A DNA stretch of 64,000 nt from Halovibrio variabilis (GTDB lineage: Bacteria > Pseudomonadota > Gammaproteobacteria > Pseudomonadales > Halomonadaceae), in contig NZ_BJXV01000016.1 in assembly GCF_007991175.1 (NCBI RefSeq), forward strand, positions 1 to 64,000, in the 5' to 3' direction. Shown here one piece after another: positions 1-10,496 of the stretch. Under the pieces are notes generated by a model. It was not told the DNA's origin. It was given only the letters and a program-made list of their open reading frames with translations, and ran no database searches. A program made the position numbers and the translations under genes. Positions within the stretch are counted from its first letter, which is position 1; each line of letters opens with the position of its first letter.

Positions 1-47
1 CCTTTTAACCATGTACTTTTTAACTAAGCACTTTCTAGCCATGCAAT

Positions 48-140
48 TGGCGGAGAGAGAGGGATTCGAACCCTCGATAGGGCTATAAACCCTATACTCC
101 CTTAGCAGGGGAGCGCCTTCAGCCACTCGGCCACCTCTCC
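48..140 (-). tRNA. tRNA-Ser (anticodon GCU)
   Basis: Read on the minus strand this is a complete 93-nt class II tRNA. The 7-bp acceptor stem begins GGAGAGG, the anticodon loop is CTGCTAA (anticodon GCT), there is a long variable arm as expected for serine tRNAs, and the T-arm contains GTTCGAATC. Discriminator G and an encoded CCA follow (48-50). tRNA-Ser(GCU) next to csrA and alaS is a classic gammaproteobacterial arrangement. Confidence 0.96.
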
Positions 141-157
141 TCAACGGCACGGCGCGA

Positions 158-186
158 ATATTACCGATTTAGGCTTGCTGTGTCTA
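158..186 (-). promoter_or_regulatory. Sigma-70 promoter of tRNA-Ser
   Basis: On the minus strand TAGACA (181-186), a 17-bp spacer and TAATAT (158-163) lie 18 bp before the mature tRNA 5' end. The segment after the -10 box is GC-rich (TCGCGCC), like the discriminators of stable-RNA promoters under stringent control. Predicted by eye only. Confidence 0.55.
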
Positions 187-271
187 GCCTTGCGCCAATT
201 TTTTTCGCGCCGCCTTGCCTTACCCGCAACACATAACAGGGTGGAACGAGGTTCATACAGGGACGTAAGCG

Positions 272-460
272 TTAATCTACCTCGTTCTCACCGTCTCTTT
301 CACGCTGAATACGCTGATAGATCTCTTCGCGGTGGACCGCAACATCTTTGGGCGCATTAACACCGATACGTACTTGATTTCCCTTCACACCCAGCACGGT
401 GACAGTAATTTCATCGCCGATCATCAGGGTTTCGCCAACACGGCGAGTTAATATGAGCAT
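272..460 (-). CDS. csrA: Carbon storage regulator CsrA
   Basis: This is a 62-residue protein beginning [16 protein letters not shown], the CsrA/RsmA signature. CsrA is a homodimeric RNA-binding protein that recognises GGA motifs in mRNA leaders and represses or stabilises transcripts governing carbon flux, motility and biofilm. The RNA-contacting residues near the N-terminus (Leu4, Arg6, Arg7) and the Arg around position 44 in the VHREEIY segment are present. Length matches the family. The ATG is preceded by AAGGAG at a good distance. It lies between lysC and tRNA-Ser on the same strand. Confidence 0.97.
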   Translation of the reverse strand: MLILTRRVGETLMIGDEITVTVLGVKGNQVRIGVNAPKDVAVHREEIYQRIQRERDGENEVD

Positions 461-523
461 GGCTGATCTCCTTCTCAGACGTTTTTTTGCAACGGGCTGT
501 GTCTACCGGGGCGCCACCTTACC

Positions 524-553
524 ATTATGCGGCATAGCAGCGCCTGTCACCAA
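524..553 (-). promoter_or_regulatory. Possible csrA promoter
   Basis: The minus strand of the 192-bp lysC-csrA gap contains TTGGTG (548-553), an 18-bp spacer and CATAAT (524-529), about 64 bp upstream of the csrA ATG. Both boxes are imperfect. No strong terminator is visible between lysC and csrA, so readthrough is also possible. Confidence 0.3.
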
Positions 554-652
554 TGGCTCCGGCTCCATGACACCTTAACCTCCCGTTGAAAGAAAGCCCA
601 CGACCATACGGCAGCGAGTACCCATCAGCGTAGAAGGTTTAAGGTATTAGTG

Positions 653-1903
653 TTATTCAGATTCGATATCTGATTTATCTAGGCCAAACGCTGTATGTAA
701 CGCGTTAACGGCCAGCTCCATATGCTTCTCATCGATCACCACCGAAATTTTGATCTCAGAGGTCGATACCATACGGATGTTGATGTTTTCGTCAGCCAGA
801 ACGCGGAACATTTTCGACGCAACACCCGCGTGGGAACGCATACCCACACCCACGAGCGAGACCTTGGCAATATTGTCGTCACCACGCAGATCACCACCAC
901 CCAGATCAGGAATCACCGTCTCTTCAAGCAGTTTTTTGGTGGCTTTATAATCACCCTTAGCGACTGTAAAGGTGAAATCGGTATAGTCCCCAGCGGGCGC
1001 CACGTTCTGTACGATCATATCAACTTCGATATTGGCATCGGCAATCGGGCCAAGAATACGCGACGCCACGCCTGGCACGTCAGGCGTGTTAAGCAGGGTT
1101 AATTTTGCTTCATTTTTAGTAAAAGCGATACCGGAGATCAGTGGTTCTTCCATGGTGTCCTCGTCTTGGTCTGCTTCCGCAATAATTAGGGTACCGGGGC
1201 CGTCTTCAAAGCTCGACAGCACCCGCAGGGGCACGTTGTATTTTCCGGCAAACTCTACCGCACGAATCTGCAGCACTTTAGAGCCTAAGCTTGCCAGCTC
1301 CAGCATCTCCTCCACGGTAATGCTCGTTAAGCGCCGGGCTTTGGTGCATACGCGGGGGTCAGTGGTGTAGACGCCATCCACATCGGTGTAAATCTGACAT
1401 TCATCGGCACCTAACGCCGCAGCCAAAGCGACCCCGGTGGTGTCGGAACCGCCGCGCCCCAAGGTGGTAATATTGCCGTCTTCATCAACGCCCTGGAAAC
1501 CGGCGACGACCACCACTTGGCCGGCTTCTAGATCAGCCTTCAGGTCATCGGTTTCAATGCGCTGTATACGCGCCTTGGTATAGGCGCTATCGGTATGAAT
1601 GCCAACCTGGGCGCCAGTGTGCGACGTGGCTGGCACACCGATTTGCTGCAGCGCCATGGCGAGCAGTGAAATAGTCACCTGCTCACCGGTGGACAGCAGC
1701 ATGTCCATTTCGCGCGGCGCAGGGTCTTCGTTCAGCGCCTGCGCCATGTCCGTCAGACGGTTGGTTTCGCCGCTCATGGCGGAAACCACCACCACCACCT
1801 GATGGCCTCGGTCGCGGAAGCCCTTAACCTTTTCCGCCACGGCCTTGATACGCTCGACAGAGCCCACCGAAGTGCCGCCGAACTTCTGTACGTATAGTGC
1901 CAT
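653..1903 (-). CDS. lysC: Aspartate kinase (monofunctional, ACT-regulated)
   Basis: This 416-residue aspartokinase phosphorylates L-aspartate, the first step to lysine, threonine, methionine and diaminopimelate. The kinase domain starts with KFGGTSVG (about residues 7-14) and includes a GRGGSDTT segment. The C-terminal third carries two ACT domains (segments around [14 protein letters not shown] and [18 protein letters not shown]) that bind feedback inhibitors. Length fits the LysC of pseudomonads and halomonads, which is not fused to homoserine dehydrogenase. AGGAAAAA precedes the ATG. In ectoine-making halophiles this enzyme also feeds ectoine synthesis through aspartate semialdehyde; no ect genes lie in this window. 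Confidence 0.96.
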   Translation of the reverse strand: MALYVQKFGGTSVGSVERIKAVAEKVKGFRDRGHQVVVVVSAMSGETNRLTDMAQALNEDPAPREMDMLLSTGEQVTISLLAMALQQIGVPATSHTGAQVGIHTDSAYTKARIQRIETDDLKADLEAGQVVVVAGFQGVDEDGNITTLGRGGSDTTGVALAAALGADECQIYTDVDGVYTTDPRVCTKARRLTSITVEEMLELASLGSKVLQIRAVEFAGKYNVPLRVLSSFEDGPGTLIIAEADQDEDTMEEPLISGIAFTKNEAKLTLLNTPDVPGVASRILGPIADANIEVDMIVQNVAPAGDYTDFTFTVAKGDYKATKKLLEETVIPDLGGGDLRGDDNIAKVSLVGVGMRSHAGVASKMFRVLADENINIRMVSTSEIKISVVIDEKHMELAVNALHTAFGLDKSDIESE

Positions 1904-2006
1904 ATGCCGTTTTTCCTATGCGTTCGGGAATGAAGGGTGTCATTACATTGCGTTCCAGGAACCTTTGATTAACGTCATAAGCGCAATAGTTAATCAGAGG
2001 TCTCCT

Positions 2007-2044
2007 AAACAAATAAGGCCGGTGACAATAATGCCACCAGCCTT
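2007..2044 (-). terminator. Rho-independent terminator after alaS
   Basis: A 13-bp stem (arms 2015-2027 and 2032-2044, with two G-U pairs when read as RNA) closes a 4-nt loop and is followed on the minus strand by ATTTGTTT. It begins 5 nt past the alaS stop codon, which separates alaS transcription from lysC. Confidence 0.8.
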
Positions 2045-2049
2045 GCGGT

Positions 2050-4659
2050 TTAGCTAAGTACGTTTTCCAACCATGCCGGCACGCTCTTCAACGCATCCGG
2101 CAAGGCGTCGGGTTGACTCCCCCCCGCCTGGGCCATGTCGGGGCGACCGCCGCCCTTACCGCCTACCTGAGAGGCCACATGGTTGACTAACTCGCCGGCT
2201 TTCACACGGCCGACCAGGTCTTGGGTGACCCCAGCAATTAGGCTGACCTTGCCCGCCGCCGGGTCGGTAACGCCGAGGATAATCACCCCGGAGCCGAGCT
2301 TGTTCTTGAGCTGATCAAGAATGCCGCGTAAGTCTTTGCCCGATACGCCGTCTAGCTGGGTCGCCAGTAGTTTAACGCCGTTGACCTCTGTTACCTGGCT
2401 GAGCATGTCGCTACCCGCCGCGCTAGCCAGCTTGGCCTTCAACTGCTCAAGCTCTTTTTCCAGGCTGCGGTTGCGCTCAACCAGCGACTCTACCCGCGCC
2501 TCGACCTGCTCAGGCTTGGTCTTCAAACGCTCGCCCAAGCGTTCAAGGCGTGCTTCCTGCTCGCGGAAGTAGGTCAATGCATTTTCGCCGGTAACCGCTT
2601 CGATACGACGCACACCGGAGGCAATACCCACTTCGCTCATCACGTGGCAGCAGCCAATATCGCCGCTGCGCGCCACGTGAGTGCCACCACACAGCTCGAT
2701 AGAGAAGTCATCCGCGCCAATGGTCAGCACGCGTACGTTGTCGGCGTATTTGGCTTCAAACAGCGCCGCCGCCCCTTTGGCCTTGGCTTGATCCAGGCTC
2801 ATCTGCTCGGTCTTGGTCGGCGCGTTAGCCAAAATCTGCTCGTTGACCAGCCGCTCGACTTCTGCAAGTTGCTCGGCGGTCATCGGTTCGAAGTGGCTAA
2901 AGTCAAAGCGCAGGCGCTCGGCGTTAACCAGCGAGCCTTTCTGCTGCACGTGATCACCCAGCACCATGCGCAGCGCTTTGTGCAGTAGATGAGTCGCCGA
3001 GTGATTGCGGATGGTGGCGGCGCGCAGGCTGGCATCCACCTCGCCACGAACGCTGGCACCGACGCTTAGCGAACCTTCGACCATGATGCCCTGGTGAAGG
3101 TGATGACCGCGCTGCTTTTGGGTATCCGTTACCTGGAAGCGCCCGCCGTCAACATACAGGTAGCCGGTATCGCCCACCTGCCCGCCAGACTCACCGTAAA
3201 ATGGCGTGCGGTCGAGTACCACGACGCCCTTCTGACCCGCTTCCAGCGCGGCCAATGCGTTACCTTCGCTGTCGACCAGCGCCGTCACCTTGGCCTGATC
3301 TTCCAGGCGGTCGTAGCCTGTGAAGGCCGTCTCGCCCTCCAACTCAATCGAAGCGCTGTAGTCGGCGCCGAACTGGCTGGCCGCCCGGGCGCGCTCACGC
3401 TGGGCCTCCAACGCCTGCTGAAAGCCCTCTTCGTCCAGAGTAACGCCGCGTTCGCGGCAGACATCGGCGGTGAGGTCGAAGGGAAAGCCGTAGGTGTCGT
3501 AAAGCTTAAACACGGTTTCGCCCGGCAGCACCTTGCCATCCAGCTCGGCCAGGGCCGCGTTCAACAGCCCCATGCCATGATCCAGAGTGCGCGCGAACTG
3601 CTCTTCTTCTTTCAACAATATGCGCACGATTTGCTCACTGGCTTCGCGCAGCTCTGGGTAGGCGTCGCCCATTTCAGCGTCCAGCGCGTCAACCAGCTTG
3701 TGGAAGAACGGCTCTACCGCGCCCAGCTTGTGGCCATGCCGAATCGCGCGGCGAATAATCCGCCGCAGCACGTAGCCGCGCCCCTCATTAGAGGGCATCA
3801 CGCCGTCGGCAATCAGGAAGGCGCAGGAGCGAATGTGGTCGGCAATCACGCGAAGCGAGGGCGTGGCCGTATCGGGGTGGCCGGTGGCTTTAGCCGCAGC
3901 GCGCAGCAGGTTCTGGAACAGGTCGATCTGATAGTTGGAGTGCACACCCTGCATCACGGCGGCGACCCGCTCCAGGCCCATGCCGGTATCGATGGAGGGC
4001 TTGGGCAGCGGATTGAGCGTGCCTGCAGCATCGCGATCAAACTGCATGAACACCAGGTTCCAGATTTCGATGTAGCGATCACCATCTTCTTCTGGGCTTC
4101 CCGGCGGGCCACCCCATACCTCAGGGCCGTGATCAAAGAAGATTTCCGAGCTGGGGCCGCAGGGGCCGGTGTCGCCCATCTGCCAGAAGTTGTCTTCACC
4201 CAGCTTGGAGAAACGCTCAGGGTCGATACCAATCTCGTCTTTCCAGATACGCTCAGCTTCGTCATCGCTGGTATGGACCGTGACCCACAATTTATCTTTG
4301 GGCAACCCTAACGTTTCGGTCAAAAACACCCAGGCAAAGCGAATGGCATCGCGCTTGAAGTAGTCGCCAAAACTGAAGTTACCCAGCATTTCAAAGAAGG
4401 TGTGGTGGCGCGCGGTGTAGCCCACGTTATCTAAGTCATTATGCTTGCCGCCCGCGCGTACGCAGCGCTGCGCAGACGTGGCGCGCACGTAAGGGCGCGG
4501 GTCGAGACCCAGAAACACATCTTTAAACGGCACCATGCCAGCATTGGTAAACAGCAGCGTCGGGTCGTTGCCCGGCACTAAAGAGCCGGTGGGTACAATC
4601 GTATGCCCCTGCTCGGCGAAGAAGGTGAGAAAGGCCTGTCTGATCTCTGCGCTTTTCAT
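2050..4659 (-). CDS. alaS: Alanyl-tRNA synthetase
   Basis: AlaRS (869 aa, normal length) charges tRNA-Ala. The N-terminal class II aminoacylation core is present ([19 protein letters not shown] start). The editing domain has the zinc/active-site HxxxH as [11 protein letters not shown], followed by the CGGTH segment. The C-terminal DHHA1 domain ends with [16 protein letters not shown] coiled-coil stretch rich in E, L and R lies between editing and C-terminal domains. A weak GGAT ribosome-binding sequence precedes the ATG. Confidence 0.98.
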   Translation of the reverse strand: MKSAEIRQAFLTFFAEQGHTIVPTGSLVPGNDPTLLFTNAGMVPFKDVFLGLDPRPYVRATSAQRCVRAGGKHNDLDNVGYTARHHTFFEMLGNFSFGDYFKRDAIRFAWVFLTETLGLPKDKLWVTVHTSDDEAERIWKDEIGIDPERFSKLGEDNFWQMGDTGPCGPSSEIFFDHGPEVWGGPPGSPEEDGDRYIEIWNLVFMQFDRDAAGTLNPLPKPSIDTGMGLERVAAVMQGVHSNYQIDLFQNLLRAAAKATGHPDTATPSLRVIADHIRSCAFLIADGVMPSNEGRGYVLRRIIRRAIRHGHKLGAVEPFFHKLVDALDAEMGDAYPELREASEQIVRILLKEEEQFARTLDHGMGLLNAALAELDGKVLPGETVFKLYDTYGFPFDLTADVCRERGVTLDEEGFQQALEAQRERARAASQFGADYSASIELEGETAFTGYDRLEDQAKVTALVDSEGNALAALEAGQKGVVVLDRTPFYGESGGQVGDTGYLYVDGGRFQVTDTQKQRGHHLHQGIMVEGSLSVGASVRGEVDASLRAATIRNHSATHLLHKALRMVLGDHVQQKGSLVNAERLRFDFSHFEPMTAEQLAEVERLVNEQILANAPTKTEQMSLDQAKAKGAAALFEAKYADNVRVLTIGADDFSIELCGGTHVARSGDIGCCHVMSEVGIASGVRRIEAVTGENALTYFREQEARLERLGERLKTKPEQVEARVESLVERNRSLEKELEQLKAKLASAAGSDMLSQVTEVNGVKLLATQLDGVSGKDLRGILDQLKNKLGSGVIILGVTDPAAGKVSLIAGVTQDLVGRVKAGELVNHVASQVGGKGGGRPDMAQAGGSQPDALPDALKSVPAWLENVLS

Positions 4660-4733
4660 AGGGTATCCGTAACAATAAAGCGTGATGTCCCAGGGCGCTG
4701 TCGACGCTACCCTAAGGGGGTCGCAAAGCAGCC

Positions 4734-4762
4734 ATTATAGCGCAGTTATCAAACGACTAAAG
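4734..4762 (-). promoter_or_regulatory. Probable alaS promoter (-10 TATAAT)
   Basis: A perfect TATAAT on the minus strand (4734-4739) sits about 75 bp upstream of the alaS ATG. The matching -35 is poor (CTTTAG at 17 bp spacing). I see nothing else convincing in the 215-bp gap between recX and alaS. Confidence 0.45.
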
Positions 4763-4874
4763 CCGCACTTAGTGGCAGACAGGCAAACAGCCATGGGAAC
4801 AACGAAGTGAACAAGCGTATTAGAGCGCTATAAGAAATGTAAGAGGGGCGGTTTAACAGGCGCTAGAAAACGCT

Positions 4875-5339
4875 TTACAGGCAGGAAAGCGCATAGCGGA
4901 TTTGCTCAAAATCGAAACCACGGTTGACCAGAAAACGCTCGCGCCTGGCGCGCTCTTTGGGGGTCTCGCCGGGGCTGTCAAAGCGCCGCGCCAGGGTTTC
5001 ACGGGCCAGCTCAAACCAGTCGACGTTTTCGCTCTCCTCCACCGCTTCGAAGGCAGCACTGAGCGTGTCTTGATCGACGCCGCGCTGGCGCAGCTCGCCT
5101 TTAATACGAATGACACCCTGGCCGCGCAACATGCGTGAGCGTACGAAAACCGCCGCAAACCGCGCGTCAGACTGCAGCCCTTGCTCAATCAGCGTATCCA
5201 GACAGTCATCGATCGCCGCCTCATCGAAGGCTTTTTTCTTCAACCGCTGGGCCAGTTCGGCGCGGGAATATTCGCGCCGAGCCAGTAAGCCAATAGCGAT
5301 ATCACGGGGCGAGGCATCGCGTTGCGAGGTAAAGGCCAT
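4875..5339 (-). CDS. recX: RecA modulator RecX
   Basis: This is a 154-residue RecX-family protein. RecX binds RecA filaments and limits their extension and ATPase activity. The segment IAIGLLARREYSRAEL followed by a Leu/Lys-rich three-helix repeat is typical. It starts 9 nt after the recA stop, so it is almost certainly cotranscribed with recA and induced by SOS. No clear Shine-Dalgarno is seen, which suggests translational coupling to recA. Confidence 0.93.
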   Translation of the reverse strand: MAFTSQRDASPRDIAIGLLARREYSRAELAQRLKKKAFDEAAIDDCLDTLIEQGLQSDARFAAVFVRSRMLRGQGVIRIKGELRQRGVDQDTLSAAFEAVEESENVDWFELARETLARRFDSPGETPKERARRERFLVNRGFDFEQIRYALSCL

Positions 5340-5348
5340 CAGATCGTC

Positions 5349-6425
5349 TTAGAGCAGATCGTCGTCACCCGTATCCGCTTCCGCCGCTGCTTTTGTAGGC
5401 GCTTCTTCTGCCTTCTCCTTTTTGGGATCGGGCTTGGCCAGGAGCTGCTCACGAATCTGGGTTTCGATCTCGACCATAATGTCAGGGTGCTCTTCCAGAT
5501 ACTGGGCGGCGTTCGCTTTACCCTGGCCGATTTTCTTACCCTTGTAGCTGTACCAGGCGCCGGCTTTATCGACGAGATTGCGCTGCACGCCCAGGTCAAC
5601 GACTTCACCGGCATGGTAAATGCCTTTGCCGTAAAGAATCTGGAACTCGGCCTGACGGAACGGCGGTGCCACCTTGTTTTTAACCACTTTCACGCGGGTT
5701 TCATTACCGGTGACTTCATCGCCGACCTTCACCGACCCCGTACGGCGAATATCCAGGCGCACGCTGGCGTAGAACTTAAGCGCGTTACCCCCGGTGGTGG
5801 TTTCGGGGCTACCAAACATCACGCCGATCTTCATGCGAATCTGGTTGATGAAGATCACCAGGCAATTGGCATTTTTGATATTACCGCTGATTTTACGCAA
5901 GGCTTGCGACATCAGGCGCGCCTGCAGGCCAACGTGGGTGTCACCCATCTCGCCTTCGATCTCAGCCCGCGGGGTCAGTGCCGCCACCGAGTCAATGACA
6001 ATGATGTCAACGCCGCCGGAGCGTACCAGCATATCGGTAACTTCTAACGCCTGCTCGCCAGTGTCCGGCTGGGAAATCAGCAGGTCATCCAGGTTGACGC
6101 CAAGTTTTTCGGCATAGCTGGGGTCAAGGGCATGCTCCGCATCGACGAAGGCACACACTTTGCCTTGCTTTTGCGCTTGCGCAATCACCGAAAGGGTCAG
6201 CGTTGTCTTACCCGAGGACTCCGGGCCAAAAATTTCCGCCACACGACCATACGGCAAACCACCGATGCCAAGGGCGATATCCAGACCCAGCGAGCCGGTG
6301 GAAACCGACGGCATGACCACACGCGGCGCGTCGCCTAGACGCATGACGGTGCCCTTGCCGAACTGACGGTCGATTTGGGTGAGTGCAGCGTTTAGCGCTT
6401 TGGTGCGGTTGTCATCCTGAGCCAT
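5349..6425 (-). CDS. recA: Recombinase RecA
   Basis: RecA (358 aa) forms ATP-dependent filaments on single-stranded DNA, drives strand exchange and stimulates LexA self-cleavage. Walker A is [10 protein letters not shown], the Walker B region is VIDSVAAL, and loop L2 around [25 protein letters not shown] is intact. The acidic C-terminal tail (DTGDDDLL) is normal. GAGGAA precedes the ATG and a LexA box lies just upstream. Order pncC-recA-recX is the usual one in gammaproteobacteria. Confidence 0.99.
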   Translation of the reverse strand: MAQDDNRTKALNAALTQIDRQFGKGTVMRLGDAPRVVMPSVSTGSLGLDIALGIGGLPYGRVAEIFGPESSGKTTLTLSVIAQAQKQGKVCAFVDAEHALDPSYAEKLGVNLDDLLISQPDTGEQALEVTDMLVRSGGVDIIVIDSVAALTPRAEIEGEMGDTHVGLQARLMSQALRKISGNIKNANCLVIFINQIRMKIGVMFGSPETTTGGNALKFYASVRLDIRRTGSVKVGDEVTGNETRVKVVKNKVAPPFRQAEFQILYGKGIYHAGEVVDLGVQRNLVDKAGAWYSYKGKKIGQGKANAAQYLEEHPDIMVEIETQIREQLLAKPDPKKEKAEEAPTKAAAEADTGDDDLL

Positions 6426-6446
6426 TCAGAGATTCCTCATAACAAG

Positions 6447-6462
6447 CTGTATAATTAGCCAG
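6447..6462 (-). promoter_or_regulatory. LexA (SOS) box upstream of recA
   Basis: The 16-mer CTGTATAATTAGCCAG (top strand) fits the gammaproteobacterial LexA consensus CTG-N10-CAG. It lies 22 bp upstream of the recA ATG and overlaps AT-rich sequence suitable for a -10 box. Repression by LexA and DNA-damage induction of recA-recX follow from this. Confidence 0.85.
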
Positions 6463-6514
6463 TAGTATGCCAAAGATTGGCGACTAAACAAATCCTCGCC
6501 AGCATATTTAACGA

Positions 6515-7045
6515 TTATTTCTTTTCACTGTTTTGGGCCTGGTCCCTCAAGTGGGCCACCAGCCCTACCAGCCCCTCCCGTACGGCTTGCTCACGCACGG
6601 CCTGACGATCACCAGGGAAATGAAAGCACTTTACCTGCTGGCTTTCGGCATTGCCCCATGCAAGCCATACCGTGCCGACCGGTTTCGCTTCGCTACCGCC
6701 ATCCGGTCCGGCGACACCACTAACGGCAACGGCCAGATCGGCACCGCTTTCCCGGCAGGCGCCTGTCGCCATGGCGTTAACCACCGCTTCACTTACCGCG
6801 CCGTGTTCAGCCAGCGTGGCTTCAGGCACTCCCAATAAGCGCGTTTTAGCCGCATTCGCGTAGGTCACATAGCCGGTCGTAAAATAAGCAGAGCTACCTG
6901 CAACAGCGGTAATCGCACTGGCAATGCCGCCGCCGGTGCATGATTCAGCGGCGGTCACTTCCACACCCAACTGCTGACAAAGCTGCCCCAGCCGCTGTGC
7001 CAACTGGGTTAAATCAAGATTTTTCAAGCTAGCTTCGCTGGGCAC
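6515..7045 (-). CDS. pncC: Nicotinamide-nucleotide amidase (CinA C-terminal domain)
   Basis: This 176-residue protein is a stand-alone CinA C-terminal domain, which in characterised members deamidates NMN to nicotinate mononucleotide in the pyridine nucleotide salvage cycle. The signature TAAESCTGGGIASAITAVAG and GYVTYANAAKTRLLGV are present. The N-terminal domain of full-length CinA is absent, as in E. coli PncC. The start codon is GTG, supported by AAGGAG 8 nt upstream. It lies directly before recA. Confidence 0.93.
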   Translation of the reverse strand: MPSEASLKNLDLTQLAQRLGQLCQQLGVEVTAAESCTGGGIASAITAVAGSSAYFTTGYVTYANAAKTRLLGVPEATLAEHGAVSEAVVNAMATGACRESGADLAVAVSGVAGPDGGSEAKPVGTVWLAWGNAESQQVKCFHFPGDRQAVREQAVREGLVGLVAHLRDQAQNSEKK

Positions 7046-7197
7046 TGTCGTCGCTCCTTCAAGTAAGTCGTCTGTTCAGCGTAGAATAGCGCGTTTAGCT
7101 TTCTCAACGAGCTTTCTTAACGCACTGGCTCACAGAAACCGCGCAAAGAACATGCCGTAAGCCGAGATGGCTTGCGCTACGCTTAATCAGGATGCCC

Positions 7198-9759
7198 ATG
7201 TCACAGGCTATTCCCGCCAACACGCCAATGATCACGCAATATTTAAAGATCAAACGCGAACACCCCGAGGTACTGCTGTTTTACCGCATGGGGGATTTTT
7301 ACGAGCTGTTTTTCGACGACGCCAAGCGCGCCGCCGCGCTGCTGGATATCACCCTGACCCAGCGCGGGCAATCGGGTGGCAAACCGATCCCCATGGCAGG
7401 TGTACCCTATCACAGTGCCGAGGGCTATTTGGCACGTCTGGTCGCCGGCGGCGAGTCGGTGGCTATTTGTGAGCAGATTGGCGACCCGGCCACCAGTAAA
7501 GGCCCCGTTGACCGCCAAGTGGTGCGCATTGTCACCCCCGGCACGCTCCACGATGAAGCGCTGCTCGATGCGCGTCGCGACAATGTGCTGGTCTCTGTTG
7601 CGCCTGGAAAAAACAGCTGGGGCCTTGCCTGGCTGGAGCTCTCCAGCGGCCGCTTCAACGTGTTGGAGGTGGAGAGCGAAGCAGAGATGCTGGCCGAGCT
7701 GACTCGCCTCTCCCCCGCTGAACTGCTGGTGCCTGAAAGCCTAACGCTTCCCGATGCCTGGTCGCAAAAACGCAGCCTGCGCCGCCAGGGGGAGTGGCTG
7801 TTTGATTTGGAAAGCGCTACCCGCAGCCTCTGCGACCAGTTTGAAGTCCAGGATTTACGCGGTTTTGGCTGCGCGCATTTAACCACTGCGCTGATGGCCG
7901 CTGGCGTGTTGATAGACTACGCCCGCGATACCCAGCGCTCGCGCCTGCCCCACGTTACCGCGATCAGCGTCGAGAACCGCGACGATGCGGTGGTCATCGA
8001 TGCCGCCAGCCGCCGCAATCTGGAAATCGATATCAACCTTGGCGGCAGTACTGACAATACCCTGGCTAGCGTGCTGGACACCTGCACCACGGCCATGGGC
8101 TCACGGCTTCTCAAGCGCTGGCTCAACCGCCCGCTACGCCAGCGCGATGTTGTCCAGGCCCGCCATGCAGGCGTGGCGCTGTTAAGCTTGGAAGCGGCTT
8201 TTATGCCGCTACGTGAAACATTGAGCGACGTAGGCGACGTGGAGCGCATTCTCGCCCGTGTGGCGCTGTATAGCGCCCGCCCCCGCGACTTGGCCCGCCT
8301 GCGCGATGCGCTGGTGACCCTTCCGGAGCTAGAGCAACAGCTCAGCGAGGTAGAACGCGGCAGCGCCCTGGACAGCCTGCGCTCGCATGTTCGCCCCTAC
8401 CCGGAAATGGCCGATATGCTCAGCCGCGCGCTGGTCGAAAACCCGCCGGTGGTGATCCGCGATGGCGGGGTGATTGCCGATGGCTTTGACGCTGAGCTCG
8501 ACGAACACCGCGGCATGGCCGAGAACGCTGGCGACTACTTGATCAAGCTGGAAACCCGCGAGCGCGAACGCACCGGGTTGGCCCATCTAAAAGTTGGCTA
8601 CAACCGGGTACACGGCTACTTTATCGAGCTGCCCCGCGCCCAGGCCCAGCAAGCGCCCGCTGACTATATTCGCCGCCAAACGCTTAAAAATGCCGAGCGG
8701 TTTATTATTCCCGAACTCAAAGAGTTTGAAGATAAGGCGCTATCGGCTAAATCCCGCGCGTTAACCCGTGAGAAATGGCTCTATGATCGCCTGCTGGGCG
8801 AGCTGAACGATAGCCTTCACGCGCTGCAAGGCACCTCGCAAGCCCTGGCGGAGCTGGACGTGCTGTGCACCTTTGCCGAACGCGCCGAGGCGCTGAACTG
8901 GGTGCGCCCAACGTTAAGCCAAACCACGGGTATTCAAATTGACGCGGGTAGACACCCGGTGGTCGAGCAGGTCAGCGACACGCCCTTTGTGCCCAACGAT
9001 GTAACGCTCAATCCTGACCAGCATATGTTGATTATTACCGGGCCCAATATGGGCGGTAAATCGACCTATATGCGTCAGACGGCGCTCATCGCCCTGCTGG
9101 CCCACTGCGGCAGCTTCGTGCCCGCCGATACAGCCGAGATCGGTCCGCTGGATCGAATATTCACCCGTATTGGCTCATCGGATGACTTGGCTGGCGGCCG
9201 CTCTACCTTTATGGTGGAAATGACCGAAACCGCCAATATTCTGCACAACGCCACCCCGCAAAGCCTGATCCTGATGGATGAGATTGGCCGCGGCACCAGC
9301 ACCTTTGACGGTTTATCGCTGGCCTGGGCTAGCGCTGAGCATCTGGCTAAAAACCGAGCCCTCACGCTATTTGCCACCCACTACTTTGAAATGACCGCCT
9401 TGCCTGAGCATACCGAGGGCGTGGCCAATATTCATTTAACGGCCACCGAGCATGGCGACAGCATTGTGTTCATGCACCGCATTGAAGCGGGCCCGGCCAG
9501 CCAGAGCTACGGCTTGCAGGTGGCGCAACTGGCGGGCGTGCCGAATCATGTGATCAAACGCGCCCGTGAAAAGCTGATGAGCCTGGAGCAGCGTGATGTG
9601 GACAACACGGCGCAAGCGCCGCGCACCACGCCGCAGCAGAACGACCTGTTCGCCGCCGCGCCGCACCCAGTGGTCGAGGCGCTGGAAAACGTCGATGTAG
9701 ATGGTTTATCGCCGCGGGAAGCGCTGTCACTGTTGTATCAGTGGCGAGACCTGATCTAA
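7198..9759 (+). CDS. mutS: DNA mismatch repair protein MutS
   Basis: MutS (853 aa) recognises mismatches and recruits MutL. Seen in order: the mismatch-binding domain with [18 protein letters not shown] (Phe-x-Glu wedge), connector, core and clamp, then the ABC-type ATPase with Walker [14 protein letters not shown] and [12 protein letters not shown]. Length is normal. Two ATGs occur 6 nt apart (7192 and 7198). I choose the second because AGGA sits 6 nt before it and the resulting [11 protein letters not shown] start aligns with known MutS N-termini. The gene is divergent from pncC; no convincing promoter was found in the gap. Confidence 0.98.
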   Translation: MSQAIPANTPMITQYLKIKREHPEVLLFYRMGDFYELFFDDAKRAAALLDITLTQRGQSGGKPIPMAGVPYHSAEGYLARLVAGGESVAICEQIGDPATSKGPVDRQVVRIVTPGTLHDEALLDARRDNVLVSVAPGKNSWGLAWLELSSGRFNVLEVESEAEMLAELTRLSPAELLVPESLTLPDAWSQKRSLRRQGEWLFDLESATRSLCDQFEVQDLRGFGCAHLTTALMAAGVLIDYARDTQRSRLPHVTAISVENRDDAVVIDAASRRNLEIDINLGGSTDNTLASVLDTCTTAMGSRLLKRWLNRPLRQRDVVQARHAGVALLSLEAAFMPLRETLSDVGDVERILARVALYSARPRDLARLRDALVTLPELEQQLSEVERGSALDSLRSHVRPYPEMADMLSRALVENPPVVIRDGGVIADGFDAELDEHRGMAENAGDYLIKLETRERERTGLAHLKVGYNRVHGYFIELPRAQAQQAPADYIRRQTLKNAERFIIPELKEFEDKALSAKSRALTREKWLYDRLLGELNDSLHALQGTSQALAELDVLCTFAERAEALNWVRPTLSQTTGIQIDAGRHPVVEQVSDTPFVPNDVTLNPDQHMLIITGPNMGGKSTYMRQTALIALLAHCGSFVPADTAEIGPLDRIFTRIGSSDDLAGGRSTFMVEMTETANILHNATPQSLILMDEIGRGTSTFDGLSLAWASAEHLAKNRALTLFATHYFEMTALPEHTEGVANIHLTATEHGDSIVFMHRIEAGPASQSYGLQVAQLAGVPNHVIKRAREKLMSLEQRDVDNTAQAPRTTPQQNDLFAAAPHPVVEALENVDVDGLSPREALSLLYQWRDLI

Positions 9760-9784
9760 CTTGGAAGACCATCAGTGAGTTTCT

Positions 9785-9936
9785 AGTGCCAGTGCAGGTT
9801 GGAGCGAGGGTCTTTTTCCAAGGCCGGAAAATATTCCCGACAATGCCGGCATTTCCGCCATCCGTGGCGGTCAGATGGAAAAAGTAGCGCCCAGGGATGG
9901 GTTTACAGCGCCCTCGCGGAAACCTGTACTGGCATT
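9785..9936. repeat. 152-nt multi-stem structured intergenic element
   Basis: Downstream of mutS, nested inverted repeats fold a long element: 16-nt outer arms (9785-9800 AGTGCCAGTGCAGGTT with 9921-9936, G-U tolerated), then 7 bp (9804-9810 with 9911-9917), then 9 bp (CTTTTTCCA 9813-9820 region with TGGAAAAAG 9876-9884), with an inner hairpin CCGCCA/TGGCGG (9855-9870). A symmetric 3-nt internal loop (GGA on both sides) separates the two outer stems. It contains no gene. It looks like a MITE-like or dispersed structured repeat, but no second copy lies in the window. Confidence 0.65.
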
Positions 9937-9972
9937 GCTACCAACAGAGATAGCTCTGAAACCATATGGCGC

Positions 9973-10001
9973 TTGCCGCCGGGTAAGCGCACCTCTAGAA
10001 T
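9973..10001 (+). promoter_or_regulatory. Possible fdxA promoter
   Basis: TTGCCG (9973-9978), a 17-bp spacer and TAGAAT (9996-10001) are placed about 100 bp upstream of fdxA. The region also contains an inverted repeat GCGCTT/AAGCGC that overlaps the -35, so the match could be fortuitous. Confidence 0.35.
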
Positions 10002-10061
10002 GTCGCTCAAACTTTTAGCTTATAAAAAACGGCTGATTTATAACCATTCACGATTGACCAT

Positions 10062-10080
10062 GGCCGGGTGTGTCCCGGCC
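10062..10080 (+). other. Hairpin in fdxA leader
   Basis: GGCCGGG-TGTGT-CCCGGCC forms a perfect 7-bp stem that ends just before the fdxA ribosome-binding sequence GAGGGAT. It has no T-tract, so it is more likely an mRNA-stability or translational element than a terminator. Confidence 0.5.
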
Positions 10081-10099
10081 CTGCAAGAGGGATAGCAAG

Positions 10100-10423
10100 A
10101 TGACGTTTGTCGTTACCGAGAACTGCATCCAGTGCAAATACACCGACTGTGTGGAAGTCTGCCCGGTCGACTGTTTTTACGAGGGCCCGAACTTCCTGGT
10201 TATTCATCCGGACGAGTGTATCGACTGCGCGCTGTGCGAGCCCGAGTGCCCCGCCGAGGCGATATTCTCCGAAGACGAGCTGCCCGATGGGCAGGAGGCC
10301 TTTATTGAAATTAACGCCGAAATGGCCGAAGTATGGCCCAACATTGCCGAAAGAAAAGACCCACTGCCTGATGCCGAAGAGTGGGATGGCAAGCCGGGTA
10401 AGCTTGAGAAACTAGAGCGCTAA
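10100..10423 (+). CDS. fdxA: 7Fe ferredoxin FdxA
   Basis: This 107-residue ferredoxin has the arrangement [18 protein letters not shown] followed by [12 protein letters not shown], giving one [3Fe-4S] and one [4Fe-4S] cluster as in Azotobacter FdI and pseudomonad FdxA. It is a soluble electron carrier. The ATG at 10100 is chosen over an in-frame GTG 30 nt earlier because GAGGGAT lies just upstream and [14 protein letters not shown] is the family N-terminus. The mutS-fdxA order is common in related gammaproteobacteria. Confidence 0.96.
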   Translation: MTFVVTENCIQCKYTDCVEVCPVDCFYEGPNFLVIHPDECIDCALCEPECPAEAIFSEDELPDGQEAFIEINAEMAEVWPNIAERKDPLPDAEEWDGKPGKLEKLER

Positions 10424-10496
10424 GTGCCCTAACGATTTAAGGCTCTTCGTCACCCAGTGTGGAATTCATAATTCTGCCAGCATGATAATGACTCCC

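Noticed and set aside
3094-4311. Long plus-strand open frame (405 codons) opposite alaS
   Set aside because: It is antisense to a certain gene, has no recognisable motif and arises from the GC-rich codon pattern of alaS.
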